64,000 bases of DNA from Ypsolopha sequella (taxonomy: Eukaryota; Arthropoda; Insecta; Lepidoptera; Ypsolophidae). The notes under the pieces were generated by a model, which saw nothing but the letters and a program-made list of their open reading frames with translations, was not told where the DNA came from and made no database searches. The position numbers and the translations under genes were made by a program. The stretch is taken from positions 10,797,201 through 10,861,200 of the forward strand of contig OW203984.1 in NCBI GenBank assembly GCA_934047225.1, given 5' to 3'. Below are positions 22,790 through 33,564 of the stretch, piece by piece (the stretch's first letter is position 1; every line of letters begins with the position of its first letter).

Positions 22790-24226
22790 TACCCAACAAA
22801 CATTTTAGCGATAATTAGATCTTTTTTAAATCTTCAGGATGTAAAAAGTTGTTAGAATAGCGATATTTATGGCTTCAGGAGATAAACTTGTGATATTTAA
22901 ACAACATTAGCACTCAGCGCGATATAATAGGTTTAAAGGAACGTTAAAATAAGGTTAAAGTTGTATTGTAGCGATTCCAATTGCCATAATGCAAGCAAAG
23001 CATCTTGTATTATAGCTTCAACCTAAACTTACAACTGTAAGATCTATAAAGGAGATAATAGTCGCCTAATTCCTCCTCAAGATTTATATTGACGCTAAAA
23101 TCACTTCTTAAACACCCAAGAGTCTACAACAGCGTCTGTTAGAATCATTAGTTCTTGAATAGCGCTCATTAAACCCCTTCTAACACTAGATGCTATAGGT
23201 TGTCATTACAGTTCTTTTAAATGTTAAAGTTGTATCAAACTCTTTTTAAACACTACCATACATGTATGGGTTCTAAAGAAGCGCTAATCATGACCACAGT
23301 ACACCCTAAGAAGCTATATCGCACTTACTCGTGGGCTTAACCTACACCGCCATTATACGTTAATAATTTAAAAATTAAAATTGAGTTATTCATTGTAATT
23401 TGGATGTTATTTGCTTAGAAAGTTCCTTAGCCGATATGCTGTAACGCATAGAATCGAAGATAGAAACAAAAATGAATTAATTCCATAAAAACCATGGATT
23501 ACACCTATATAATACGTGTTACACTTTAGTAAATAGAGGTTATTCCATGTGCGCTTTAATTTTGAGATGAAAATGTATATGTATATTCACAGTAAACTTA
23601 CCTTCGCAATGATAGTTTAATCCTTAACACGTGCACTAGTATAAATATGATATTTTGAGAGTGCTTCCATTCCACCATTGAAAATAACACTTTATCAACT
23701 TGTTTGAGTCACTCTGTTTACCTGTGTGTAAAAAGTACAGAGAAAAATACGTTTTACAACCTAAGGAGTTCCTATTCAAATAAATATTGTGTTTGCTACA
23801 ACCCAGAGATCTAAAATTGATACTAATATACCTGCAATATAACTTAAAGTCATTTTCATCGCCGTTGTGGACCTTGGATAGCACTTTCGGTCTCCACTAG
23901 CGCTGTAATAACACCGGAAGAAATAACCTAAAATGATGAGAGTTAGGCATGGCTATAGTGCGACTCTTGTATCGCTGTGAGACGTATTTATCACCCCTTT
24001 AGCACTTCCATAGCCCTCTCGTACAACTTAATTCCATTTCTTACCACCTTCATATCGCCGTTGAAGGACCTAAGCCTGTAAAAAGTTATGCCTAATCCGG
24101 GGGTATATCGGGGTTAGAGCACGCTCTAACTCTAGTTTAATCGCTTATTTACATCTGAAAGACTTTAGGAGCGCTTTAATAGATCTTTTATAGCCCTCGC
24201 AGTAGCGCCTAAATGTTTGTTGGGTA
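22790..24226. mobile_element. TIR element of unknown family with reiterated AGCGC motif
   Basis: TACCCAACAAACATTT at 22790 is matched in reverse complement ending at 24226, and similarity runs about 20 of 23 bp. TA sits at both edges. Throughout the 1.4-kb body a short motif of the form (T/A)AGCG(C/A) recurs, followed by T/A-rich bases: for example near 22806, 22853, 22916, 22969, 23163, 23280, 23898, 24169 and 24203. Dense copies of a short motif near both ends recall transposase-binding arrays. No transposase frame is visible, so it is non-autonomous. The minus-strand frame 23636-23884 has no recognisable domain. Confidence 0.6.
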
Positions 24227-24420
24227 GTGACCGAGCATACACCAATGATGACTACAGTGATTTTTGTTCATACAATTCATACTGTAGTGTAGATAGACAC
24301 AGTAAATGGTCAATACTAAGTTTCAATGACGTATAATGTTATTAAAACCTAGTTTTTATTCCTTTCCTAATTTCCAGAAAGAATTTAACTTTTTTAAATC
24401 AGCCACCTCAGGTATTGAAT

Positions 24421-25140
24421 AGTATTTTGTGCAACTATGACATAACGATAGTCAATGGGGCACGAGTTCGTTCGTTTCGTAATAGGCTGCGTGAGTGTTC
24501 CAATGACTAATTGTGTACAGTTGGACATAATAATAAATAATCTACGACCATCAAAAATATCGTCTTCACGTGACATTATTTATATTATGTTCAACTAACA
24601 ATGTCACGACACATTTTAAAAAAGCGCGGGTTTTTTTTGCTACTGTTATCATAGGAGCAACACTGTTACTAGAGACGAAGATGTCGGTAAACGAATCGCG
24701 AGACTTAAGTGGAGATGGGCGGGACATCTGGCTAGACGGGAAGACGGAGGTGGCCTAGGGCAGTTACAGAGTGGTAGCCGAGGCCAGGAAAGCGGTCAAG
24801 TGGGTAGACCGATGACCCTACTACGAGACCTGTGCCTAACAGTAGGTGGATGTGGGCTGAATGATGATGATGATGATGAATCATAGGCTTAGCTGTTACG
24901 GGCTAACCCTTATCAAAGTTGTTCTGTGGGAGCATTTGAGGCTGCATGGCAGAGATACCTTTGTCTAGCCCAAAGCAAAAGAAGATAATATTAGTCGCTG
25001 ATTGGTTGTCTAAGCGGAGTTATAATAAATTGAGCTAATCACAGTGCAGAATAGCGGAATTATATCATCGGTTTTTAACATCGGACAATGTTTTTAATGT
25101 TGTATTTACCTTATATATGGGAGTAAATAAATATATTTCT
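24421..25140. mobile_element. Composite family G/H, copy 1 (interrupted)
   Basis: Shares with 34480-34995 and 62562-63400 the block order: 'agtattttgtgcaact' end, 'gaccatcaaaaatatcgtct', 'atgttcaactaacaat', then 'ctgattggttgtctaagcgg', 'gttataataaattg' and finally 'tatgggagtaaataaa'. Between the third and fourth blocks an RTE-type LINE tail (24674-24885) is inserted. Confidence 0.55.
24674..24885 (+). pseudogene. RTE-type LINE 3' end with (GATGAT)n tail
   Basis: In one frame the DNA from about 24693 reads RIARLKWRWAGHLARREDGG, the conserved KWRWAGHLAR block found near the C-terminus of RTE-like reverse transcriptase proteins in insects. The frame then decays. About 150 bp further a (GATGAT) run at about 24861-24880 forms the characteristic simple-repeat tail. 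This is a 5'-truncated dead insertion, a few hundred bases long at most. The overlapping plus-strand frame 24570-24758 uses a different reading frame and is not the protein. The family assignment rests on this motif plus the tail. Confidence 0.65.
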
Positions 25141-25864
25141 GTCATAGTTCCTTATTTTCGTGAAAGAATCGTTGTTATAATGCTTAAAAACTCCAGTTTG
25201 CAGAATTTTTTAACCATACCATTTTAAAATATCAGAATCTCATCTACTTCGGTACAACATTAGTTTCCAGTTTGCTTGTGTTAGCTATCACAGATTTTTA
25301 TTACATATATTTTGTTATCTTAAATAATCATAGTCAAGTAGGAATATTTATTGTGAGACAGCTGGCAACACACAGCTGTCAATTGGGCATTCGTCGTGCT
25401 ATTGTAGGAGTTCATAGTTGTGACCAATAAAACTAATATCAAAATAACTTATCCACCTGTATTATTTATAGTATAATATATAATTAGAGAATTCCATCAC
25501 TTGCATAATTCATTTTGTTTCAATTCATACGGTTGTAGTTGGTATTTGAAGTTTTAAAATGTGCAAATTTTGGTGGGCCTCGGTGTAAATCAAAATATGT
25601 CACAATAATTTTCTATCAGCGTGGGGTCATGATACAAGCAGGATGGGCACGATCATCTGCGTCACCAGTGCTCAGTGTTATTGAGGCATTTAGGTCAGTG
25701 CCAATGTCAATAAACGAATTTTATTTAAGGCAATATGTAAAAAAAAATAGAGGTGCTTCTTTTTTGTGTATTTCATGAAATACACCGAAATTTTTTATAA
25801 ATATCTGGTATATGCATTTTGACTATATAATGTAGGGTTTTGTAATTGGAAAACATGTTTGGAT
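25141..25864. other. Non-coding, nothing recognised
   Basis: The plus-strand frame 25539-25778 has no recognisable motif. It lies just outside the next TIR element and could be chance. Confidence 0.35.
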
Positions 25865-26700
25865 AAAGGACATCATTCAGCGTTCATACATTTTTGGGCT
25901 AAATCTGAAAGTGCCGGCCAAAAAATTATAATGTTATATTTCGATAAAATGTGTCATTATATTCATTTTTTGCTATGCTACCTAAGTTGTAGGGTCATTC
26001 TCTACTTAGTTAGATGATTTCGAAAATTATTATTTTTGTATTAATTTTCGAAAAAATATCACATTATTAATGATTTGTTGTGCAGAAAAGATGTTTTGAA
26101 CATATTTTACTATGAAATCAATGCACAGGGGTTATTCTCTGTACTCTTTCACCAGCTATAAATAGTCATATTCATACTTTTTCAATAAACTAACCTGAAT
26201 TTCACTTATCTAACTTAATAAATAATTAATTAATTGGTTTAAATCTGAATAAAACGGTAACATGGAATAAAATATTTATTTGAAAAAAAAAAAACAGTAA
26301 AAAGGTTAATATTCGTTCTGTCTGACTATTATATTTTCCAGACCCTCTGCCGGTGGAACTATGGTGGGATCATGCCGCGCAAAACCCATGTACCATATGA
26401 TAGTCATAACGTGTGCACAGCATCCTAATGTACGTCTCCCAATATTGCAGCTACAGTAGTAGACTCATATAAGAGACACGTTCTTCTTTTGTTGCAAGTT
26501 TTACGCACACGTTGAGCTGATCAGGGCAGTCCATAGCATCATTACATTTAGACATATAGGAATGTCATTCTGATTAAACAACAGTGTTGATCACTCAAAA
26601 TGCAATGCAGGGTTCAAAATTAATGACGACAACATCGTTTTAACAATAAAATATAATATATCACTCTTTAGTGCAAAAATAACTGTAGGTCAATACTTAC

Positions 26701-26829
26701 TTGATTTTCCATTAATTCTTCTAAAACAATCTGAGCAATATCGATGAATTCTTGCTCTCGAGAAACCCAGGTGTACCAGCGCCTCCCCCCAATTATTTCA
26801 CGACACCTTATACACAATTGTTCGTCCAT
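26701..26829 (-). CDS. Candidate first coding exon, CxxC-containing, unknown function
   Basis: Reading minus from an ATG at 26829 gives 43 codons beginning MDEQLCIRCREI and ending in ...EELMENQ. They are followed immediately by GTAAGT (26695-26700), a consensus splice donor, in phase 0. The peptide has a Cys-x2-Cys pair at residues 6 and 9, then GRRWYTW, then an acidic helix-like stretch. A CxxC near the N-terminus could begin a zinc-binding module, but the partner cysteines would be in a later exon. A candidate acceptor at 26570-26571 gives only a short in-frame continuation, so the next exon is not established. The frame upstream of this ATG has no other ATG, only GTG. It sits wholly inside the TIR element 25865-27731, so it could be a transposon gene, a captured host exon or chance. 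I do not recognise the family. Confidence 0.3.
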
Positions 26830-27242
26830 GATGTAAAAACAGTAACTGTCCACTAACCAGAGGTCGCGTGCTTAGAGATAACCATCCCATGTAACATAAG
26901 TCCCATGGATAACTAAATGTTAATTAACCCTTTCTCCTTTTTTTACTTGTACTTACCACCGTTAATTGTGTGACAATTACGTGTAGATAAGGATTTAGCG
27001 TCTCGCTCCCTCCTATGGTTGCGCTTATATTTCTATCTCACCTGTAGCGAGGCTGATTGCGTCAGGTAAAAAAACCCAAACCCAATCTATAATTATCCTT
27101 GTTTACGCAGAAACGGGGTTTTAGACACTGATTTGTTTGTTACTCAAAGTAATATTTTAGTTCAATTATAAATGTGCCATACTCTAAGACTTATTATAGT
27201 ATAACATACTCGTGATTATGTTTGTCTACACTAAAACAATCT

Positions 27243-27716
27243 ATTTTATGACATCAATCATACGCCTTTATAAAAAGCATAAAATATCGATTTTGAGCTC
27301 ACAGAATAAAGCAAAGAATGACCCTACAGCTTTTGTCTCATAATAACAAATAAATACAATAACATATTCTAACGAAACATAGCGTTATTTTTGTTTGGCC
27401 GGCACTTTCATACTTAGCCAAAAAAAATATAGATTTTTCGAAGTCATATAATAAAGCAGAGAATGACCCTACATATTTTGTCTTGTAGTAACAAATAAAT
27501 CTAATTACATATTCTAATGAAATATAAAATTATATTTGTTGTTGCCGGCACTTTCATATTTAGCCCAGAAAAAAATATCGATTTTTCAAACTCATATAAT
27601 AAAGCAGAGAATGACCCTACCGCTTTGGTCTCATAGTAACAAATAAATATAATTACATATTCTAACGAAATATAACATAAATTTTAATTGGCCGGCACTT
27701 TCAGATTTAGCCCAAA
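27243..27716. repeat. Tandem repeat, about 145-148-bp unit x3
   Basis: The phrase gaatgaccctac recurs at 27316, 27461 and 27609, each about 100 bp before 'gccggcactttcata/g' and 'tagcc(c)a'. Units differ by substitutions and small indels. One inverted unit is present at the far left end of the same element (25865-26004). Confidence 0.75.
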
Positions 27717-27731
27717 ATGAATGATGTCCTT

Positions 27732-28091
27732 TTCCTCGATAGAAATAATTGTTGAAATGAGGTCTTCAAACACACTTTTTCTCCTCGTTTGACGAATAGG
27801 AACCATATACAGAACTCAAACATATTTTATTAGGTGTGTTTCAACAATATCTAGAGATTTGATATTTGAAATTTCGCTAGGTGTTTTAGTTTTTTTATTA
27901 AAAGTATAAAACTAACATTTTTCACTTTCGCCAATGAATCTGCCCCTATCGCATTGAGCATGTTTTCGCTTGAAGTGACAGTAACAAAAATAAAATTCGC
28001 ATAGCCTCTTAAGTTCATAAAAAATAATTTATGAATTTATCTTAACCTACCTACCTGCTTATGTTTCAAACGGAATAACCCCTATATTGAA
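27732..28091. other. Non-coding, nothing recognised
   Basis: AT-rich sequence between the TIR element and the next interspersed repeat. No gene seen. Confidence 0.35.
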
Positions 28092-28300
28092 GACTAGCTT
28101 TCGCCCGCAGCTTCGCTCGCGTAGAAATGTATTTCAATATTTAAGTAGTATCGACAGTTTTTGGCTTGGCGGTTATGTTATTTTATCCATACTCCTTGGC
28201 GTTGACCAGGGTCACCAGGATGATAATAAAGAAAATCGCATCGACAGAAACCCAAAATATCAAAAAATTTTAGTTTCCGCCTTAGTACAAAAATGATAAG
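28092..28300 (+). repeat. 'ctagctttcgcccgc' interspersed repeat, copy 1
   Basis: 'gactagctttcgcccgcag' and 'cttcgctcgcgtag' followed by 'gttgaccagggtcaccagga' and 'aaaatcgcatc'. The next repeat at 28370-28615 has the same order ('gcccgcggctccgccca', 'gttgactagggtcactaca', 'aaaccgcatc'). A third related end lies at 62338. No protein is preserved. Confidence 0.6.
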
Positions 28301-28369
28301 CCATTTCTCTACAAATTTGTCAAATATATTCAATGTACATTACGCCTTTTTTATTACTTTATTATTGGT

Positions 28370-28615
28370 ACTAGCCTTTTGCCCGCGGCTCCGCCCATGT
28401 TTATTCAATTCTGCCTCGTTTTCGGCTTGGGCGTTATTTTTTTAACATCCCTTAAAGCCTATATGTTGACTAGGGTCACTACAATTATAATGAAGAAAAC
28501 CGCATCTAAATCTGTTTAGTGGTTTCGGAGATGTGCGCGAGCAAACAAACAGACAGACAAAAAATAATTCTAAAAATCGCTGATTTTGGCACCGTTCAGG
28601 TGTACGGAACTCTAG
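28370..28615 (+). repeat. 'ctagccttttgcccgc' interspersed repeat, copy 2
   Basis: Starts 'actagccttttgcccgcgg' and ends with 'gtttcggagatgtgcgcga', 'caaacaaacagacagacaa' and 'gtacggaactctag'. It is a full-length-looking copy next to the partial copy at 28092. Strong strand polarity suggests a retroposed or MITE-like unit. The family is not assigned. Confidence 0.6.
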
Positions 28616-28959
28616 AAAGGACAGATTCCTTTTTTTTTTTCGAAGAAACTACGAAGTTAGTCGCAAATATCTTTGCTAAAAATGTTTTCAACACCTTACC
28701 AATTATAATGGTGAAATCTAACAGGTTTAGTATTATTTATTTTTCTTGGTTCAACTTTTGCAACGGGTTCGACCAAAATATAAGGGGAAGTTTCTGCAAG
28801 ATTTAAAATTGTGCAAAAGATTTATGTTTTCCTGACTCGGCATTCCCACAAGATTTGGCCGATCGTTTATCGTTCGAGCATACGTCTATCTCTGACGCAC
28901 GCATAGAAAGTGTGATAGAGATGGATATACAAACGATGTTTGATCGAATTTTGTCACTT

Positions 28960-29095
28960 CGGAATAGGCCCTCTGATCTTCTTTCGGTTTGCTGGAAGAA
29001 ATGTCTCAAAGAGATAAGCACGCAGATGTACACTTATTTTAATTTTTACGTGTGTTATTAAATATTTTGATGTACGATAAAGAATAAGAAAAAGA
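28960..29095 (+). repeat. LINE-like 3' end
   Basis: 'tttgctggaagaaatgtctc', 'aaagagataagcacgc' and 'gatgtacgataaagaataag' follow the same order as 42010-42110 and the inverse of 47165-47315. The AATAAAG-type end is consistent with a non-LTR element 3' terminus. Confidence 0.5.
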
Positions 29096-29154
29096 ATAGT
29101 ATTTTACTGTCCCTATTTGCTGAAGCGCGTATTCCGTAGACCTGCTACGTCGTA

Positions 29155-29660
29155 GTCTAGACCAGTGGTTCCTAAAAGGTATTCCGCGGAACCCTGTGGT
29201 TCCGTATAGTGTTTACAGGGGTTCCCCGTAATAGGCGAAAATAAAACTGCTAAAACTAAAATACACCGGACCACACCATCAATGCTAACTGTGTCGTAGC
29301 ATGAGAATATGATCGATATTATGATTTAATTCTCACTAAAACACAAGTTGGAATCTTAAAGTGAAGTAAGCGTTGTGAAAAAGCTGAAGTGCATAAGAAA
29401 GTGAGCAAGACAGACATAGTTTAAGAGCCTTATCACATTCAACGTTACCGACAATTGTTTGAAATTTGGGTGATAACGTGGTGTTAACAAAATGGTATAA
29501 ATGAAATTTTGTTTTCCATGAAGTATTTCTTTAGTTTCTTCAAATTTGCTCTTGAATTTTCTCTACTGTGTCTTTACTTTAATTTTTTGGGTTCCGCTAA
29601 AACGAGGGCGATAATTTGGGGTTCCAAAGCCGAAACAAATTGGGAACCGCTGGTCTAGAC
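29155..29660. mobile_element. hAT-type MITE with 8-bp target duplication
   Basis: The body 29163-29652 (490 bp) starts CAGTGGTTCCTAAA and ends TTGGGAACCGCTG, imperfect TIRs with the CAG...CTG edges usual for hAT elements. It is flanked on both sides by GTCTAGAC (29155-29162 and 29653-29660), an exact 8-bp duplication as expected for hAT transposase. 'ggggttcc' and 'gggttccgc' motifs are subterminal. No coding frame exists, so it moved with help from an autonomous relative. Confidence 0.9.
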
Positions 29661-29692
29661 GCTTACATATGTATCAGGCCCGGTACATAGTA

Positions 29693-29822
29693 TTTAATCG
29701 CGCACGACGCCACTTAGTTGAATCACAGGTGCGAGAAGCGTGACATACTGTTTAATCGCAAAAACATCGTGTCACGCTCCTCGCACTTGTGATTCAATTA
29801 AGTGGCGTCGCGCGCGATTAAA
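29693..29822. repeat. Hairpin with 53-bp arms
   Basis: Left arm 29693-29745 and right arm 29770-29822 pair with few mismatches ('cgacgccacttagttgaatc' with 'gattcaattaagtggcgtcg', 'gcgagaagcgtgac' with 'gtcacgctcctcgc'). The loop is 24 nt. A one-armed copy lies at about 36012-36066 inside another element. Confidence 0.75.
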
Positions 29823-31423
29823 CACTTTGTTACGCGAGTGCTGGAGAGGCGTAGCATGCGCAAAGCTTTCCAGTTTTATAAAGGTGCAGACTTGTTTATT
29901 CGCCTTGTAACCGTAAGATAAACAGGGATATTTCCTTAATATTACGATATTAACTCTCCCAGGATAATTGTATAACGCTATGGTAATCGTGTAGACTGTA
30001 AGCGGGTTTTAACGGGACACCTGACGCTAGAACATCAACAACACCAGGTTTTCAAGGGTTCATTGGAAGAAACTAGGTCTCTCCTCATACTGAAGAAAAT
30101 ATATTTATATATTAATTTAATTTATATTTAATTTATAGATCTTTTATCTAGGGATTCCACCTATAAACAATATTTTAAGATTTATACTTTTGTCAAAAAA
30201 AAAAAGTTTTCAACCTTTTTTTTTGGTTTTCAAACGTTTGTTTCAAAGACGCGGTTAAGAGATCAACTTGATTTTTTTTATAAAATAGGCAATAGAATAA
30301 TGAAGGGATCCTAAATCCAAAATTTTTTTCTCTACAAAATATTTCAGTATTAGCTAAAAACACACCAATTTGTTGTTTCGCTGCGTGATCACTAGTATTA
30401 CGCGTCCAAGAACAAGAGGCCAAAGAGCCAACATATAATCGCCTCTATGAAAAGCAAATAAGTTAGACTTATTGTACTTGAAGGGTAATAAAAAAAGTTG
30501 CTAGGGTATGTCATCCTCTTAAGCCATTTTTATTTTACTCGACAAACGGTTAATTTTTCAAAAACAATTTGGGTGAGCCAACATAAAAATTTTCTTCAGC
30601 AGGACCGTTTTTAATAAAAAAAATGCCGCTGGAATAAAAAGCTGCCGAAAAGTGACCCAGTCTAAGAAATAACGATTAAAAGAAAGCTCGGTCTTTTATT
30701 GTAACAAACAAGGAATTAAAAATATAAAAAATACAACGTAAATGTTAAATAATGAAAAAAAGTGTCGAAAACATCTCGTGGATTTCTAAGAAAATATCCA
30801 GCATCAAATAAATTGGAGCTTTTTCAAATCCGGCTCACGTACATTTTGCATTTTCTTTTCCTTTCCATCCGGTAAAACATTTTTGTAATATTGTAACGTT
30901 AGACGGTTTAAGGTTTTCTTTTTTATAATAGCTGTTAGAATAAACTAACAATGCTTCATCCCTCATTTATTTTTGACCTTTAGTTCTATAAAAATGTGAC
31001 CTCCGTGATAAATTCGAAACTAACGCATAGCAATGAAAAAAATTTGACAAAAATACTCTAAACAAGTAAATTTGCAGAAGGCACGGTCGTGACGGAAGTC
31101 TCTTGTAAATAAATTTTATTACCGATAAATAATTCTTAAAGTGAATGAAACTTGAGGATAAAACATGATAATTACAAGATGGCTCACCTCAATAATTATT
31201 TTTGATCGGGATAGCCGACGAGTTTCAGCAGATTCAGCCTGCCTTCTTCTGGGCGAGTGAAAACGCTTCCGACGACATTGAGCCTCGAACTGAGGCGCAA
31301 TAAATAATTCTACTGGTTAATTTATACCCATATCTACGAAGAAATTAAATACACCTTAGCTACTTTCTCGAGGTTAATTTGAACAAGTAAATAATGTTTC
31401 TTCTTAATAAAAATCTCTTTAAA
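29823..31423. other. Long non-coding stretch, nothing recognised
   Basis: About 1.6 kb of AT-rich DNA. The minus-strand frame 30193-30423 has low-complexity ends and no domain. No gene or repeat pair can be supported. Confidence 0.4.
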
Positions 31424-31770
31424 ATTACATCATATTGCCGTCACACAACAAATTTAACGTTCAATAAATCAACATTCGATAAATTATAACGAAGGAATTA
31501 AACTGTAAACTTTTAATTATTTATTTTGCTGTAATGCATAAAGTTACATCAAATTGCCATGACACGACAGAATTAACGTTCAATAAATCAACATTCGATA
31601 AAATATAACATAGGAATTGAACAGTAACATTTACTGTTTAATTCCTTCGTTGCTGTAATGCGAAGTAAATAATAGAAACAATTTTACCGTTTTGATTCCT
31701 TCGTTATAATTTATTGAATGTTGGTTTATTGAACGTTAATTCTGTCGTGTCACGGCAATTTGATGTAACT
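31424..31770. mobile_element. Foldback element with one duplicated arm
   Basis: An approximately 80-bp unit ('ttacatcaaattgccatgac', 'attaacgttcaataaatcaa', 'cattcgataaattataacg') occurs directly at 31424 and 31543, then in reverse complement at 31694-31770. The result is a hairpin with a choice of two left arms. It is non-coding. Confidence 0.65.
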
Positions 31771-31832
31771 TTAAAGATACTTTTAAAGTAAAATAATGTC
31801 AGGAAATGTGAAGATACTTATGTTCGTGTATA

Positions 31833-32170
31833 GTACGTTTCAAATACCAAGGCCCCATTGCACTTTAGAGGATTAGTGATAACAATAGATACCTGGCCAG
31901 ACACGCGTACCAATTTGAAGTGCTCCAAATTACATAACAAAAGGCAAACATTATTAGCCCCATTGTTAAGTTTCTAGTGCAATGGGGCCTTGTTATTTGA
32001 AACGTACTTTATCTTTTGTTATCACTAATCCTATTCTTAACGCCTAATGACCGTCTAAAGTGCAATGGGGCCTTGGTATTTGAAACGTACTTTATCTTTT
32101 GTTATCACTAATCCTATTGTTAACGCCTAATGACCGTCTAAAGTGCAATGGGGCCTTGGTATTTGAAACG
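31833..32170. mobile_element. Inverted-repeat element with 83-bp internal tandem
   Basis: 'gtacgtttcaaataccaagg' then 'ccccattgcactttag' (31833-31868) is matched in reverse complement at the right end ('aagtgcaatggggccttgg', 'tatttgaaacg'). That terminal motif is present three times (at about 31981, 32064 and 32147, exactly 83 bp apart), so the right side has been tandemly amplified. Confidence 0.75.
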
Positions 32171-32690
32171 CAAACTGCTAAAAAATTGCTATGGCACGGC
32201 TGAATTGCGCATAATATCACTGTATTTCAACAAATTTTTCTTTACAGCTATTACAAAGATAATTCTATCTGAACTTGAGCGAAACAACGAAAAGAAGAAT
32301 TAGACAATTTAGAAGTCCTTCAGCCTCATATTTTCAGCTTCCATCTCTACAGATAGATATAATAGAGATAGACTAATATAGATATAATAATGTTCATGTA
32401 TGTATAACTTAAGTTGTTCTTTGCAACTTATGAACTTCGGTCATTAAGGGAGCATTGTTGCGCTCCGATCCGATCAGACCAAGTTAGATGTTGGAGAACT
32501 TCGATAAATCAGAGGGAATCCAATCACAGAGTGAGTAAGCTGCTACTTAGTTCGTACTTATAATTTCCCAAGTTCGTGTTTTAAGCGTCGATTTTAACGA
32601 TAAATTGAACGTTAACTTATACGAAAGGGCTTTTCTGCGTCTGAGTAAGTGTGTTTACCGGAACGGAAAGAATATACGCGTACATTTACA
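32171..32690. other. Non-coding, nothing recognised
   Basis: No supportable gene. The frame at 32605 runs into the family F repeat and is chance. Confidence 0.35.
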
Positions 32691-32696
32691 AAAATG

Positions 32697-33104
32697 TTTT
32701 TTCAATGCAAGTGCTCGTAAAAGCCCACTTTTTATGCATCAAAACCGAACAGAAAGTCGATTATTCTGCCCTAGGACTTTATTATTATTATTTTTTATTA
32801 TTATAATTTATTTACGAGAATTTGGCTAACCTGCAACCTTTCCTGTGTACCATAAATGTTATACTTTTTTTTTACACTGTTTAACGGCTCTGGATACAGT
32901 CCTTTTGAGCCAATCATAATTTAAAGTTCACAAGATTATATTTGTTTTATTTCCTCACACTATGCATTGAAAAACGTAGTATGATACACGGGCGTAAGAG
33001 CAATAAATTACTCGGTTACGTTTAAAACACTCGCTACGCTCGTGTTTTAAATCGTCCTCGTAATTTATTCATTTTCGCCCTTGTAGCATAAACTACTATT
33101 TTTT
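32697..33104. repeat. Interspersed repeat family F, copy 1
   Basis: Blocks 'aagtgctcgtaaaagccca', 'cagaaagtcgattattctgc', 'tttttgagccaatcata'-like and 'tagtatgatacacgggcgta' occur in the same order at 45552-46112 and 50945-51295. Near the right end 'caataaattactcggtt' faces 'cgtcctcgtaatttattc', a local inverted pair around 'cactcgctacgctcgtg'. It is non-coding. Confidence 0.7.
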
Positions 33105-33564
33105 ATTACATTTTATTTAAATATAAGTACAGTAAACAGTTCATGAGTTGCTCATCGAGTAAGGTGATTAGATAAGTAATAAGGGCTTGAACATATATAA
33201 AATAGTATATACTTGTATATTGTTTTTTTTTTTACTATGTTTCCCCCAATACTTATATTTCAGGGACCTTGAAAATTTATAAAAAAAAGGAATCTCTTTG
33301 CTCTAATAAAATCATTAATAATACTTATATTTCCCTTACTTTCTTATATTCTAATAATAATTAGAGTACTAATTTACTTATATTTCAATAAAATAGGTTT
33401 GTATTTCCGAGGAAAAGAGATTTTAATGGCTTTACATTTTAATTAAAATGGTAAAATTTCCTTTGTTCTTTTACCTGTTTTTGGACCACACGGTATTTTA
33501 TCGCCAAACAACGTTTATTTGCTACAACCAATATTTTAAATTTATTGTATCGTAAATAATGTTT

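Larger units (their letters stand above)
25865..27731. mobile_element. TIR element with about 140-bp ends, tandem right end and an internal exon
   Basis: The left end 25865-26004 (aaggacatcattc, 'tttgggctaaatctgaaag', 'tgccggcca', 'tagggtcattctct') is matched in reverse complement by 27593-27731. The right side repeats this unit about three times in tandem (27243-27731); the left side has one. The interior includes a candidate exon on the minus strand (26701-26829). No target duplication is obvious and no transposase was recognised. It could be a foldback-type transposon or a locus bounded by inverted satellite units. Confidence 0.6.

Noticed and set aside
22708..22800. Intact tRNA gene
   Set aside because: The B box is perfect, but the acceptor stem cannot be closed and the A box is weak; kept only as a tRNA-like segment.
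27243..27716. CRISPR-like array
   Set aside because: The units are 145-148 bp with no short repeat/unique spacer pattern, and the sequence is clearly eukaryotic.
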